DNA of 64,000 bases from Cryobacterium sp. PH31-L1 (GTDB lineage Bacteria; Actinomycetota; Actinomycetes; Actinomycetales; Microbacteriaceae), in assembly GCF_030063145.1 (NCBI RefSeq), contig NZ_JASISM010000001.1:186001-250000 (forward strand). The letters are read 5' to 3'. Under the pieces are notes generated by a model. The model was not told the origin of the DNA, did not search any database, and saw only the letters and a list, made by a program, of their open reading frames with translations. A program made the translations under genes and the position numbers. Shown one piece after another: positions 57,013 through 64,000 of this stretch; position 1 is the stretch's first letter; each line of letters begins with the position of its first letter.

Positions 57013-58743
57013 ATGGCCTCCCACAATTCGGTCACCCGGTCCACCAAGTTGGGGCCTGAGGAGCGGGTCGCCGCTCTCGCCAAGCTCAAAGAGAAGGAGC
57101 TCGACATCCTCGTCGTCGGCGGCGGCATCGTCGGTGCCGGTGCAGCCCTCGATGCCGTCACGCGCGGCCTGAGCGTCGGTATTCTCGAGGCCCGGGACTG
57201 GGCGTCCGGCACGTCGAGCCGGTCTTCGAAGCTCGTGCACGGCGGCATCCGCTATCTGGAGCAACTCGACTTTCGCTTAGTGCGTGAGGCGCTCACCGAG
57301 CGGGGCCTGCTGCTTCAGCGCATCGCGCCGCACCTCGTGAAGCCGGTGCGCTTTCTGTACCCGCTCAAGAAACGCTTCACCGAACGGTTCTACATCGGTG
57401 CCGGCATGCTGCTCTACGACATCTTCTCCTACACCGGCGGGCGCCCGCCCGGAGTGCCGCACCACCGTCACCTGTCGAGAGCTCAGGTGCAGAAGCTCAT
57501 TCCGAGCCTCGCCAACGACGCCTTGGTCGGCGGCATCACCTACTATGACGCCCAGGTCGACGACGCCCGCTATGTGTCTTCGCTCGTGCGCACCGCCTCG
57601 TTCTACGGCGCCCACGCGGCCAGCCGGGTGCGGGTCGAGGGCTTCATCAAGGTGGGGGAGCGCGTCGTCGGCGTGCGCGCCCACGACTTGCAGACCGACG
57701 AACACTTCGACGTGCGGGCCAAGCAGGTCGTGAACGCGACCGGCGTCTGGACCGACGACACGCAGCGCATGGTCGGTGAACGCGGCACCTTCAAGGTGCG
57801 GGCCTCGAAGGGTGTACACCTCGTCGTACCGCGCGACCGATTCCAGAGCGCCATGGGGCTGCTGCTGCGCACCGAGAAGAGTGTTCTGTTCGTCATACCG
57901 TGGGGCCGGCACTGGCTCATCGGAACGACCGACACTGACTGGCACCTCGACAAGGCGCACCCCGCTGCGACCGCGGCAGACATCGACTACATCCTCGAGC
58001 ACATCAACTCCGTGCTGAGCGTTCCGCTCACCCGCGAAGACGTCGAGGGTGTGTACGCCGGGCTGCGTCCGCTGCTGGCCGGCGAGAGCGACCAAACGTC
58101 CAAGCTGTCCCGAGAGCATCTCGTCGGGCATTCCGTTCCCGGCCTCGTAGTCATCGCCGGCGGCAAGTGGACCACCTACCGCATCATGGCCAAGGACGCA
58201 GTGGATGCCGCGGCGTCGGCTCTCGACGGTCGCATTCCTGCGTCCGCGACCCAGGACATCCCGTTGCTGGGCGCCGAAGGTTATCAGGCCGCGTGGAACA
58301 AGCGCGGCAAGATCGCCCGCGCAGTCGGGCTGCACACCGTTCGGGTCGAACACCTGCTCAACCGGTACGGCACCCTGACGGACGAACTGCTCGACCTGAT
58401 TCGTGCGAACCCGGCGCTCGCCGAGCCGCTGCCCGGCGCCGACGACTATATCGGTGCCGAGGTCGTCTACGCGGCTTCGCACGAGGGCGCCCTGCACCTC
58501 GAAGACGTGCTCGCGCGCCGCACCCGCATCTCGATCGAGGCCTGGGACCGCGGGGTGTCGGCCGCGCCGGTCGCCGCCGCGCTCATGGCCGACGTGCTCG
58601 GTTGGGACCAGGAGCGCATCGACCGGGAGGTCGGCTTCTATCTCACCCGGGTCGCCGCCGAGCGGGCCTCGCAGGAGGAGCCGAACGACGAATCCGCCGA
58701 CCGGGTGCGCCTCGAAGCTCCGGACATCGTGGTCACGAACTAG
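57013..58743 (+). CDS. glpD: Glycerol-3-phosphate dehydrogenase, FAD-dependent
   Basis: 576 residues. It oxidises glycerol-3-phosphate to dihydroxyacetone phosphate at the membrane. FAD motif DILVVGGGIVGAGAALDAVT at ~35-54; SSRSSKLVHGGIRYLEQ; RASKGVHLVVPRDRF; the C-terminal DAO_C domain with EGVYAGLRPLLAGES before it. GGAGAAG precedes the ATG. Stands alone between guaB3 and a repeat. Confidence 0.95.
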   Translation: MASHNSVTRSTKLGPEERVAALAKLKEKELDILVVGGGIVGAGAALDAVTRGLSVGILEARDWASGTSSRSSKLVHGGIRYLEQLDFRLVREALTERGLLLQRIAPHLVKPVRFLYPLKKRFTERFYIGAGMLLYDIFSYTGGRPPGVPHHRHLSRAQVQKLIPSLANDALVGGITYYDAQVDDARYVSSLVRTASFYGAHAASRVRVEGFIKVGERVVGVRAHDLQTDEHFDVRAKQVVNATGVWTDDTQRMVGERGTFKVRASKGVHLVVPRDRFQSAMGLLLRTEKSVLFVIPWGRHWLIGTTDTDWHLDKAHPAATAADIDYILEHINSVLSVPLTREDVEGVYAGLRPLLAGESDQTSKLSREHLVGHSVPGLVVIAGGKWTTYRIMAKDAVDAAASALDGRIPASATQDIPLLGAEGYQAAWNKRGKIARAVGLHTVRVEHLLNRYGTLTDELLDLIRANPALAEPLPGADDYIGAEVVYAASHEGALHLEDVLARRTRISIEAWDRGVSAAPVAAALMADVLGWDQERIDREVGFYLTRVAAERASQEEPNDESADRVRLEAPDIVVTN

Positions 58744-58771
58744 CGCACCGCGCTGCGCCACGCCCGCGCGT

Positions 58772-58845
58772 CGTTCACCGCGCCAGCTGCCGATGGCTGC
58801 ACCACCTATAGCTGGCGCGGTGAACGGTACCTGGCGCGGCGGCGG
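58772..58845. repeat. Palindromic repeat, copy A, after glpD
   Basis: Perfect 17-bp arms at 58772-58788 and 58810-58826 (CGTTCACCGCGCCAGCT and complement) around 21 nt, then GTACCTGGCGCGG. A similar sequence in the same orientation lies at 59949-60019 beyond the next gene. It may also end the glpD transcript. Confidence 0.7.
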
Positions 58846-58847
58846 CG

Positions 58848-59873
58848 CTAGCGGCATCGAGGGACGCCGATGCGCGTGAGGTAGGCGCCGAACGTCGTCA
58901 GGTCGCGTGCGATCTGCCAGTCCCACCGCGAAACGGACGGCCCGCACGCGCGAATTCGGTCCTCACGATGCTTCTCGTCCATGACGACTTCGGCGGTTGT
59001 GCGGCCTCGGGTGTACGCGTTCTTGACGTATTTGCCGAGCCCGTCGAACTCGCCGACCCTGTTGATGCTTCGCCAGAAGAAGTCGACAAAGGCAATGAAC
59101 CCCGCGGCATCGTCGAAGCGCACCTGCAGCTCGGGAGCGGCGAACCCAAGCAGGAACATGTGTGCGCGGCTGATCGATTCCCCGCCTGAATCGGACTGCG
59201 TAGAAGCGAAGTCCCCGGCGCGGAGTGCGGCGGCCTTGCCATAGCGTCGACCAGAGCTTTCGAGTGCGTCGAGGGCGGCCTGTAACTCGTCCCGTGTGGC
59301 CAGTGTCGTTCCCGAGCTGCTTCCGGGAGACATCAGGCGGGGCACGTGGATGGCCCGGTCCATCATCGCGACGGACTCCGGAAATGGCAGAATGCGGGCC
59401 ATCGCGACAGCCGTCTCGGCCGCCGAGGTGACCAACAGGCCACCGCGCCTGACTGCCCCGGCTGCCAGCGCGCCCGGGACGATGGCAGAGTGCCGCACGA
59501 TGCCGGGTTTGGAACGACCGCCGGATGCCTGCGGGACGGTGACATGGACCTCCGTCGGCCAGTGAGACGGCCGGGGAAACCCCCAGATCGCCGCCGCAGA
59601 GTGGTGGGAAAACACTGGCGCATCTGCGCTGACCGCAGCGTAGGCGCGGATCCGAAAGAGGTAGCGCGCGTCGAGATCGAGGTGTTCCCAGTGCGCGGTG
59701 GGCAGGTAGACGCCCCGCCGCAGTCGCGTAACGAGGTGGTGCGTGAATTCGGTGCGGAGCGCCTCATGCAAACCGACCGCCGCAGCATCGGATGCGAGGA
59801 TGAGCCCATCGGGTCGCAGGAGAGCCGCGATCAGGTAGTTCGATGCAGATCCGGAGGGCGCCGTGGTTGCCAT
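58848..59873 (-). CDS. AbiEi-antitoxin-like protein of unknown function
   Basis: 341 residues from ATG 59873 (MATTAPSG); a start 57 nt upstream is possible. The N-terminal ~100 residues resemble the winged-helix AbiEi antitoxin fold (TEFTHHLVTRLRRGVYLPTA; DAPVFSHHSAAAIWGFPRPS). The C-terminal part contains an aspartate-rich DFFWRSINRVGEFDG that recalls the DUF559/Vsr-like region of related proteins. No cognate toxin gene is adjacent. Solitary AbiEi-like genes are frequent in Actinobacteria. It is bracketed by palindromic repeats. Confidence 0.6.
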   Translation of the reverse strand: MATTAPSGSASNYLIAALLRPDGLILASDAAAVGLHEALRTEFTHHLVTRLRRGVYLPTAHWEHLDLDARYLFRIRAYAAVSADAPVFSHHSAAAIWGFPRPSHWPTEVHVTVPQASGGRSKPGIVRHSAIVPGALAAGAVRRGGLLVTSAAETAVAMARILPFPESVAMMDRAIHVPRLMSPGSSSGTTLATRDELQAALDALESSGRRYGKAAALRAGDFASTQSDSGGESISRAHMFLLGFAAPELQVRFDDAAGFIAFVDFFWRSINRVGEFDGLGKYVKNAYTRGRTTAEVVMDEKHREDRIRACGPSVSRWDWQIARDLTTFGAYLTRIGVPRCR

Positions 59874-59948
59874 GACCCGAGAATGGCAGCGACTGGAGCG
59901 CACGGGACGCGCGCCGGAGAATCTGTGCATAACTCACCCGCGCTCACC

Positions 59949-60019
59949 ACTCACCGCGCCAGCTGCCGGTGCCCGCGCCACCTCTTGCTGGCGCGCTCAC
60001 CGGTACCGGGCGCGGTGAC
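59949..60019. repeat. Palindromic repeat, copy B, before the antiporter genes
   Basis: CTCACCGCGCCAGCTGCCG at the start and GGTACCGGGCGCGGTGA at the end match copy A at 58773-58845 in the same orientation. Pairing arms GCGCCAGC/GCTGGCGC and CACCGCGCC/GGCGCGGTG remain. Confidence 0.65.
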
Positions 60020-60056
60020 GAAAAGCGCGGGCGCGCGGCGGCAAAAGCGGCTCCAG

Positions 60057-60062
60057 TAGAAT
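60057..60062 (+). promoter_or_regulatory. -10 box of the antiporter operon
   Basis: TAGAAT 29 nt upstream of the first ATG; an AGGAG site lies between, so this promoter would give a short normal leader. Confidence 0.35.
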
Positions 60063-60091
60063 GGGGGAACTGCCCCTAAACCTCAGGAGTC

Positions 60092-60625
60092 ATGACAATG
60101 GTTGATGTTCGGCGGGTCAAACTTCCCGGCGTTGGTGTGCTGCACACCTTCATCACGGATGATGGTGGCAAGGTCGGCGTCATCGCCCACCGTTCCGGCC
60201 ATAGTGACCTCATCACCTTCGCTGACGACGAGGGCGGCCCCGACGCGAGCAAGGTCTCGCTGAGGCTCAACGAAGACGAGGCGCACACCCTCGCCGAGTT
60301 GCTCGGCGGCACCCAGATCACCGAGTCGCTGAGTGCCCTCGACCAGATTCCCGGCCTCAGCATCGACTGGTTCACCGTCGACTACGAAGACCACATCGCC
60401 GGCCAGGCTCTCGGAAATCCGGCCGATCGCGGTATCGCCGGACTCACCGTGGTGGCGGTCGTGCGCGGAGAATCCGCCAACCCGGCTCCCGCCGCCGACT
60501 TCAAGGTCTTTCCCGGTGACACCCTCGTGGTCGCCGGCTCGCCGGAAAAAGTCGTCAAGGCCTTCGCGTTCTTCCGCACCGGTGAAGTGAAGGCGAAAAC
60601 CGTCGACGCTCCACCCGGGGGATGA
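60092..60625 (+). CDS. K+/H+ antiporter regulatory subunit, KhtT-like (RCK_C domain)
   Basis: 177 residues. An N-terminal ~80-residue domain is followed by an RCK_C (TrkA_C) domain at ~95-165 (RGIAGLTVVAVVRGESANPA; FKVFPGDTLVVAGSPEKVVK). In KhtTU this subunit gates the antiporter in response to nucleotides or pH. AGGAG lies 8 nt before an ATG two codons downstream (60098), which may be the true start. It is 3 nt before the transporter gene. Confidence 0.85.
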   Translation: MTMVDVRRVKLPGVGVLHTFITDDGGKVGVIAHRSGHSDLITFADDEGGPDASKVSLRLNEDEAHTLAELLGGTQITESLSALDQIPGLSIDWFTVDYEDHIAGQALGNPADRGIAGLTVVAVVRGESANPAPAADFKVFPGDTLVVAGSPEKVVKAFAFFRTGEVKAKTVDAPPGG

Positions 60626-60628
60626 CCG

Positions 60629-62095
60629 ATGCACCTGGGCGAAGACCTCCTCGTTCTCGGCATCCTGCTCGTCGTCGCCTACGTTCTTGGCCGCCTGGGC
60701 AAAATGATCGGACTCCCCACTATCCCGATCTACATGATCGTGGGCGTTCTCGCGAGTCCGAACACCGACTTCTTTCCCATCGACTTCCAGTCCGGCGACA
60801 TTGAACTCATCGCCGTGTTCGGCCTGATCCTCCTGCTCTTCAGCCTCGGCCTCGAATTCGACCAGGAGGAATTCTTCGGTAACGCCAAGACCCTGATCAT
60901 CTCCGGCGGATCCTGGGTGCTCATCAACATGGGTGCCGGCTTCATCTTCGGGCTGCTCGTGGGCTGGGGCCCCCGCGAAGCCCTCGTCATCGCCGGAATG
61001 ACCGGAACCTCCTCGAGCGCCATCATCACCAAACTCCTCATCGAACTGCGCCGCCTCGCCAACAAAGAGACCCCGATGATCCTCGGCGTCACGGTCGTCG
61101 GCGACATCTTCATCGCCATCTACCTCTCCATTGTCTCCGTGGTGCTGAGTGGTAAAACCGAGATCTGGCCGATCGTGCTGCAGCTCTCCATCGCGTTCCT
61201 GTTTCTCGTCGCCATGTTCTCCCTCGCCCGCTGGGGCGGCCGCGTCGTCTCGCGCCTGATGCGCACCAAAGACGACGAACTGTTCACCATCTTGTTCTTC
61301 GGGCTCGTGGTGTTGTTCGCCGGCATCGGCGAGATCATCGGCGTAACGGATGCCATTGGCGCCTTCCTGATCGGCGTCGTGCTCGGCGCGAGCAGCTATC
61401 GCGCCAGAATCGAACGCGTCGCGGTGCCCCTCCGCGACATCTTCGCGGCATTCTTCTTTCTCAACTTCGGACTTGCCCTCGACGTGGCCCAGTTCGGATC
61501 GGTGATCGGGGTGGTGCTGATCGCCATCGTGATGACCTTCCTGCTCAGTCTGTTGTCGGGGGCGCTGCTGGCCTGGTTGCACAAAATGGGGCCACGCGAA
61601 GCCCTCAACACCGCCGCGATCTTCGTCAACCGCGGCGAGTTCACGCTCATTTTGGCAACGCTGTCGGTGTCGGCCGGGCTGGATTCGCGGCTGCAACCGT
61701 TCGCCGGGCTTTACGTGTTATCGATGGCCATACTCGGCCCCCTGTTCGCGGCGAATTCCGAGAAGATCGGATCGGCGCTGCGTCGTCGGGTGCCGGCATC
61801 CGTTGCCGCGCGCGCACCGCGCAACCCCATGCTCGACGAAGAAATCGCCCTGGTCGAGGCTGCGACCGCGGCCCAGGCAGCGGATGCTGACGAGTACACG
61901 CGCCGTGCGGCCAAACGCGACTCGGCCAATTCCCAAGCGGCGGAAGATACGGTTGCCAGAGCGAAACGCTCGCATTCAGACGTAGATTCCATGGCCGATT
62001 TCGCGCTCGGTCAGCACTCCCCAGAACCCGATGACGCGGCCGACCGGCCGGCACGCAAACCCGGGCGAGAAACCCACACAGGTGACTATTCGTGA
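60629..62095 (+). CDS. Monovalent cation:proton antiporter of the CPA2 family (KhtU-like)
   Basis: 488 residues. About 12 membrane segments over residues 1-390 (GRLGKMIGLPTIPIYMIVGV; LLLFSLGLEFDQEEFFGNAK; GMTGTSSSAIITKLLIELRR; DIFAAFFFLNFGLALDVAQF). A ~95-residue hydrophilic tail follows. It lacks a fused RCK domain, which is supplied by the preceding gene. Likely exports K+ for H+. Its stop overlaps the next start by 4 nt. Confidence 0.9.
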   Translation: MHLGEDLLVLGILLVVAYVLGRLGKMIGLPTIPIYMIVGVLASPNTDFFPIDFQSGDIELIAVFGLILLLFSLGLEFDQEEFFGNAKTLIISGGSWVLINMGAGFIFGLLVGWGPREALVIAGMTGTSSSAIITKLLIELRRLANKETPMILGVTVVGDIFIAIYLSIVSVVLSGKTEIWPIVLQLSIAFLFLVAMFSLARWGGRVVSRLMRTKDDELFTILFFGLVVLFAGIGEIIGVTDAIGAFLIGVVLGASSYRARIERVAVPLRDIFAAFFFLNFGLALDVAQFGSVIGVVLIAIVMTFLLSLLSGALLAWLHKMGPREALNTAAIFVNRGEFTLILATLSVSAGLDSRLQPFAGLYVLSMAILGPLFAANSEKIGSALRRRVPASVAARAPRNPMLDEEIALVEAATAAQAADADEYTRRAAKRDSANSQAAEDTVARAKRSHSDVDSMADFALGQHSPEPDDAADRPARKPGRETHTGDYS

Positions 62096-62880
62096 TCAGA
62101 ATGATGGTGCGACCCCGCTGGGTCGCTGCACTGCTGCTTGCCCTCGGCGTTGCCGCGGCGTTCGCCCTGCTCGGGCATTGGCAGCTCGAGCGCGCCATTG
62201 AATCCGGCGTGGTGGTGGAGCGCAGTACGGAACAGGTCAAGCCGCTCGCCGAGGTGGCGCAGCCTGACGGGGGAGTGACGCAGATCGCGACCGGCCAAAT
62301 GGTCAGCACCGAAGGCACCTGGGTGCCCGGTGACGAGACGCTCATCACGACACGCTTCAACGGCGGCGTCGAAGGGTTCTGGGTGGTCAGCCATTTTCAA
62401 ACGGATGCTGCCGCCAGCATCGCCGTCGCCCGCGGCTGGGCCCCCGACAAATCCGGTGCCCAGGCCGTGATCGATGCGCTGCAGACCGAACCACGCAATG
62501 CCCCGGTGACCGTTACCGGACGCTTCCTCACCGGAGAGGCACCGGAGCTGCCCGACCCGCAAGGCGACCCGATGGAGCTGACCAAGGTGGCACCATCCGC
62601 TTTGATCAACCTGTGGGCCGATTTCACCGACGAGTCGGTGTACTCCGCCTACATCGTCAGCGCGGACGCGCCGGCCGGGCTCGACGTGATCGACTCCCCG
62701 GTGCCCCAGGTCGACCAGTCGCTCAACTGGCTGAACATCTTCTACGCCATAGAGTGGGTCGTCTTCGCCGGGTTCGCCGTGTTCCTCTGGTACCGCCTGG
62801 TGCGCGACGCGCTGGAGCGCGAGCAGGAAGAAGCCGAGCTTGAATTGGCCTCTGCGAGCACTCCCAGCGCTGGCGCATAG
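62092..62880 (+). CDS. SURF1-family cytochrome oxidase assembly protein
   Basis: 262 residues with membrane segments near each end (WVAALLLALGVAAAFALLGH; IFYAIEWVVFAGFAVFLWYR) and an extracytoplasmic middle. GHWQLERA, VARGWAP, VTGRFLTGEAPE and the C-terminal NIFYAIEWVVF are SURF1 hallmarks. SURF1 helps insert heme into cytochrome oxidase. It is coupled to the antiporter gene by a 4-nt overlap. Confidence 0.88.
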   Translation: MIRMMVRPRWVAALLLALGVAAAFALLGHWQLERAIESGVVVERSTEQVKPLAEVAQPDGGVTQIATGQMVSTEGTWVPGDETLITTRFNGGVEGFWVVSHFQTDAAASIAVARGWAPDKSGAQAVIDALQTEPRNAPVTVTGRFLTGEAPELPDPQGDPMELTKVAPSALINLWADFTDESVYSAYIVSADAPAGLDVIDSPVPQVDQSLNWLNIFYAIEWVVFAGFAVFLWYRLVRDALEREQEEAELELASASTPSAGA

Positions 62881-62889
62881 AATTACCCC
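62878..62889 (+). promoter_or_regulatory. TAGAAT -10 box overlapping the SURF1 stop codon
   Basis: TAGAAT at 62878-62883 begins with the TAG stop of the SURF1 gene and ends 6 nt before the next ATG: a leaderless promoter for the DUF3817-guaA pair. Confidence 0.45.
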
Positions 62890-63324
62890 ATGCCACTTGA
62901 TCCCAAGCCCGCCGATATTTCCCGAATCCCCGGTGCGCTTCGGCTCTACCAGGTGTCGTCCATCATCACCGGTGTCTTTCTGCTGCTGCTCTGCGCCGAG
63001 GTTTACGCCAAGTTCATTCTCGGCTACGAACTCGAAATGAACGGCGCCGAAGGCTTCCTCGCCTTCGTGCCCCGCGGAACAGTTGCCGCAATCAACCTGA
63101 GCACGATCATTCTGATCGTGCACGGCTGGTTCTACGTGCTCTACCTGTTCGCCGACTTCCGGCTCTGGAGCCTCATGCGCTGGCCATTCTCGCTCTTCGT
63201 GCTGATCGCGCTCGGCGGCATCATCCCCACGCTCTCGTTCTTCCTGGAAGGCCCCATGACTCGCCGCGTGAAACGTTCCCTCGAACAGCTCGAAGCGAAA
63301 AAGGCCGCCGAGGTGCGTTCGTGA
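62890..63324 (+). CDS. DUF3817 membrane protein
   Basis: 144 residues with three membrane segments ([60 protein letters not shown]) and a C-terminal coiled basic tail. This family sits directly upstream of guaA in many Actinobacteria. Function unknown. Overlaps guaA by GTGA. Confidence 0.87.
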   Translation: MPLDPKPADISRIPGALRLYQVSSIITGVFLLLLCAEVYAKFILGYELEMNGAEGFLAFVPRGTVAAINLSTIILIVHGWFYVLYLFADFRLWSLMRWPFSLFVLIALGGIIPTLSFFLEGPMTRRVKRSLEQLEAKKAAEVRS

Positions 63325-64000
63325 GTGCCGTCGAGACCGCGTCAGCGGATGCTGTAGTCGCCGACTCTGGCCTCGATCGCCCCGTTCTCGTGGTCGACTT
63401 CGGAGCCCAGTACGCGCAGCTGATCGCGCGACGCGTGCGGGAGGCATCCGTTTATTCGGAAATCGTGCCGCACACGATCACCGCCGCCGAGGTTCTCGCG
63501 AAGAACCCGCGCGGAATCGTTCTGAGCGGCGGGCCGTCGAGCGTCTACGCCGAGGGTGCGCCCGCCTTCGACGCGGCGATCTTCGAGCTCGGTGTGCCCG
63601 TGCTCGGCATTTGCTACGGCTTCCAGGTGATGGCGACCGCCCTCGGCGGCACCGTTGCCCACACCGGCGCCCGCGAATACGGTTCGACCCCGGTCACCGT
63701 GAACAACGGCGGCAACGTGCTGCTGGCCGACCAGCCGGACAGCCAGACCGTGTGGATGAGCCACGGCGACTCTGTTGCCACTGCACCTGACGGCTTCACA
63801 GTGCTCGCCTCGTCGGTTTCGACCCCGGTCGCCGCGTTCGCTAACGACGCCAAGCGCCTCTACGGGGTGCAGTGGCACCCCGAGGTCAAGCACTCCGAAA
63901 ACGGGCAGCACGTGCTCGAAAACTTTCTGCACCGCGCCGCCGGCATCAACCCCGACTGGAACAGCGGCAACGTCATCGCCGAACAGGTCGCGAAGATTCG
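63321..64000 (+). CDS. guaA: GMP synthase (glutamine-hydrolyzing), 5' part
   Basis: 226 codons from GTG 63321 are in the window; the frame is still open at 64000. The class I glutaminase domain is complete: [20 protein letters not shown], nucleophile Cys in [20 protein letters not shown], and catalytic histidine in [13 protein letters not shown]. The ATP pyrophosphatase domain is outside. It converts XMP to GMP, the step after GuaB. Confidence 0.96.
   Translation, partial: MSAVETASADAVVADSGLDRPVLVVDFGAQYAQLIARRVREASVYSEIVPHTITAAEVLAKNPRGIVLSGGPSSVYAEGAPAFDAAIFELGVPVLGICYGFQVMATALGGTVAHTGAREYGSTPVTVNNGGNVLLADQPDSQTVWMSHGDSVATAPDGFTVLASSVSTPVAAFANDAKRLYGVQWHPEVKHSENGQHVLENFLHRAAGINPDWNSGNVIAEQVAKI

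Overview
The window looks like chromosomal DNA from a high-GC actinobacterium, most likely a member of Microbacteriaceae (Micrococcales). This is inferred from the S10-spc-alpha order, GTG/TTG starts, actinobacterial extensions on L15, L17, L29, S3 and S5, the GuaB3 and DUF3817 families, and several start codons 5-8 nt after a TANNNT box (leaderless mRNAs). I see no rRNA, tRNA, CRISPR array, transposase, integrase or prophage gene.

Layout. 1-309: end of a Pro/Thr-rich protein. 792-10450: S10 and spc ribosomal operons (rpsJ to rplO) with a hairpin-rich gap between rplE and rpsH where rpsN often lies. 10595-13455: secY, adk, map. 13557-19190: a mannitol PTS locus (PRD regulator, a small IIB, mtlA, mtlF, mtlD) placed between map and infA. 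19412-22505: infA, rpmJ, rpsM, rpsK, rpoA, rplQ. 22598-26683: two tandem double-GNAT genes and an OafA-type acyltransferase with an SGNH domain. 26776-30216: truA, rplM, rpsI, glmM. 30262-34582: coaA (minus), glmS, acpS, alr, a cell-wall and CoA precursor group.

34575-43805: the tsaE / tsaB-rimI-tsaD set for t6A tRNA modification, split by about 6.4 kb. The interruption carries a GntR regulator, a MatC-like dicarboxylate carrier, a family III CoA-transferase, a fused AccD-AccA carboxyltransferase, two decayed gene pieces and a TSUP exporter. One piece is an inverted chimera of the neighbouring TSUP and tsaB genes. 43890-49824: two small membrane proteins, a THUMP-like methyltransferase, groES with CIRCE operators, rarD, a mini and a full-length branched-chain amino-acid binding lipoprotein. 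49998-53994 (minus): livHMGF, with an unusual extracytoplasmic domain on LivH. 54252-64000: guaB, guaB3, glpD, an AbiEi-like gene bracketed by palindromic repeats, a two-gene K+/H+ antiporter, SURF1, a DUF3817 protein and the 5' part of guaA.

The window is therefore mostly core genes for translation, wall precursors and purines. Accessory catabolic blocks have entered at two junctions that are normally continuous (map/infA and tsaE/tsaB). The most novel-looking part is the carrier/CoA-transferase/carboxyltransferase island together with the gene relics beside it.
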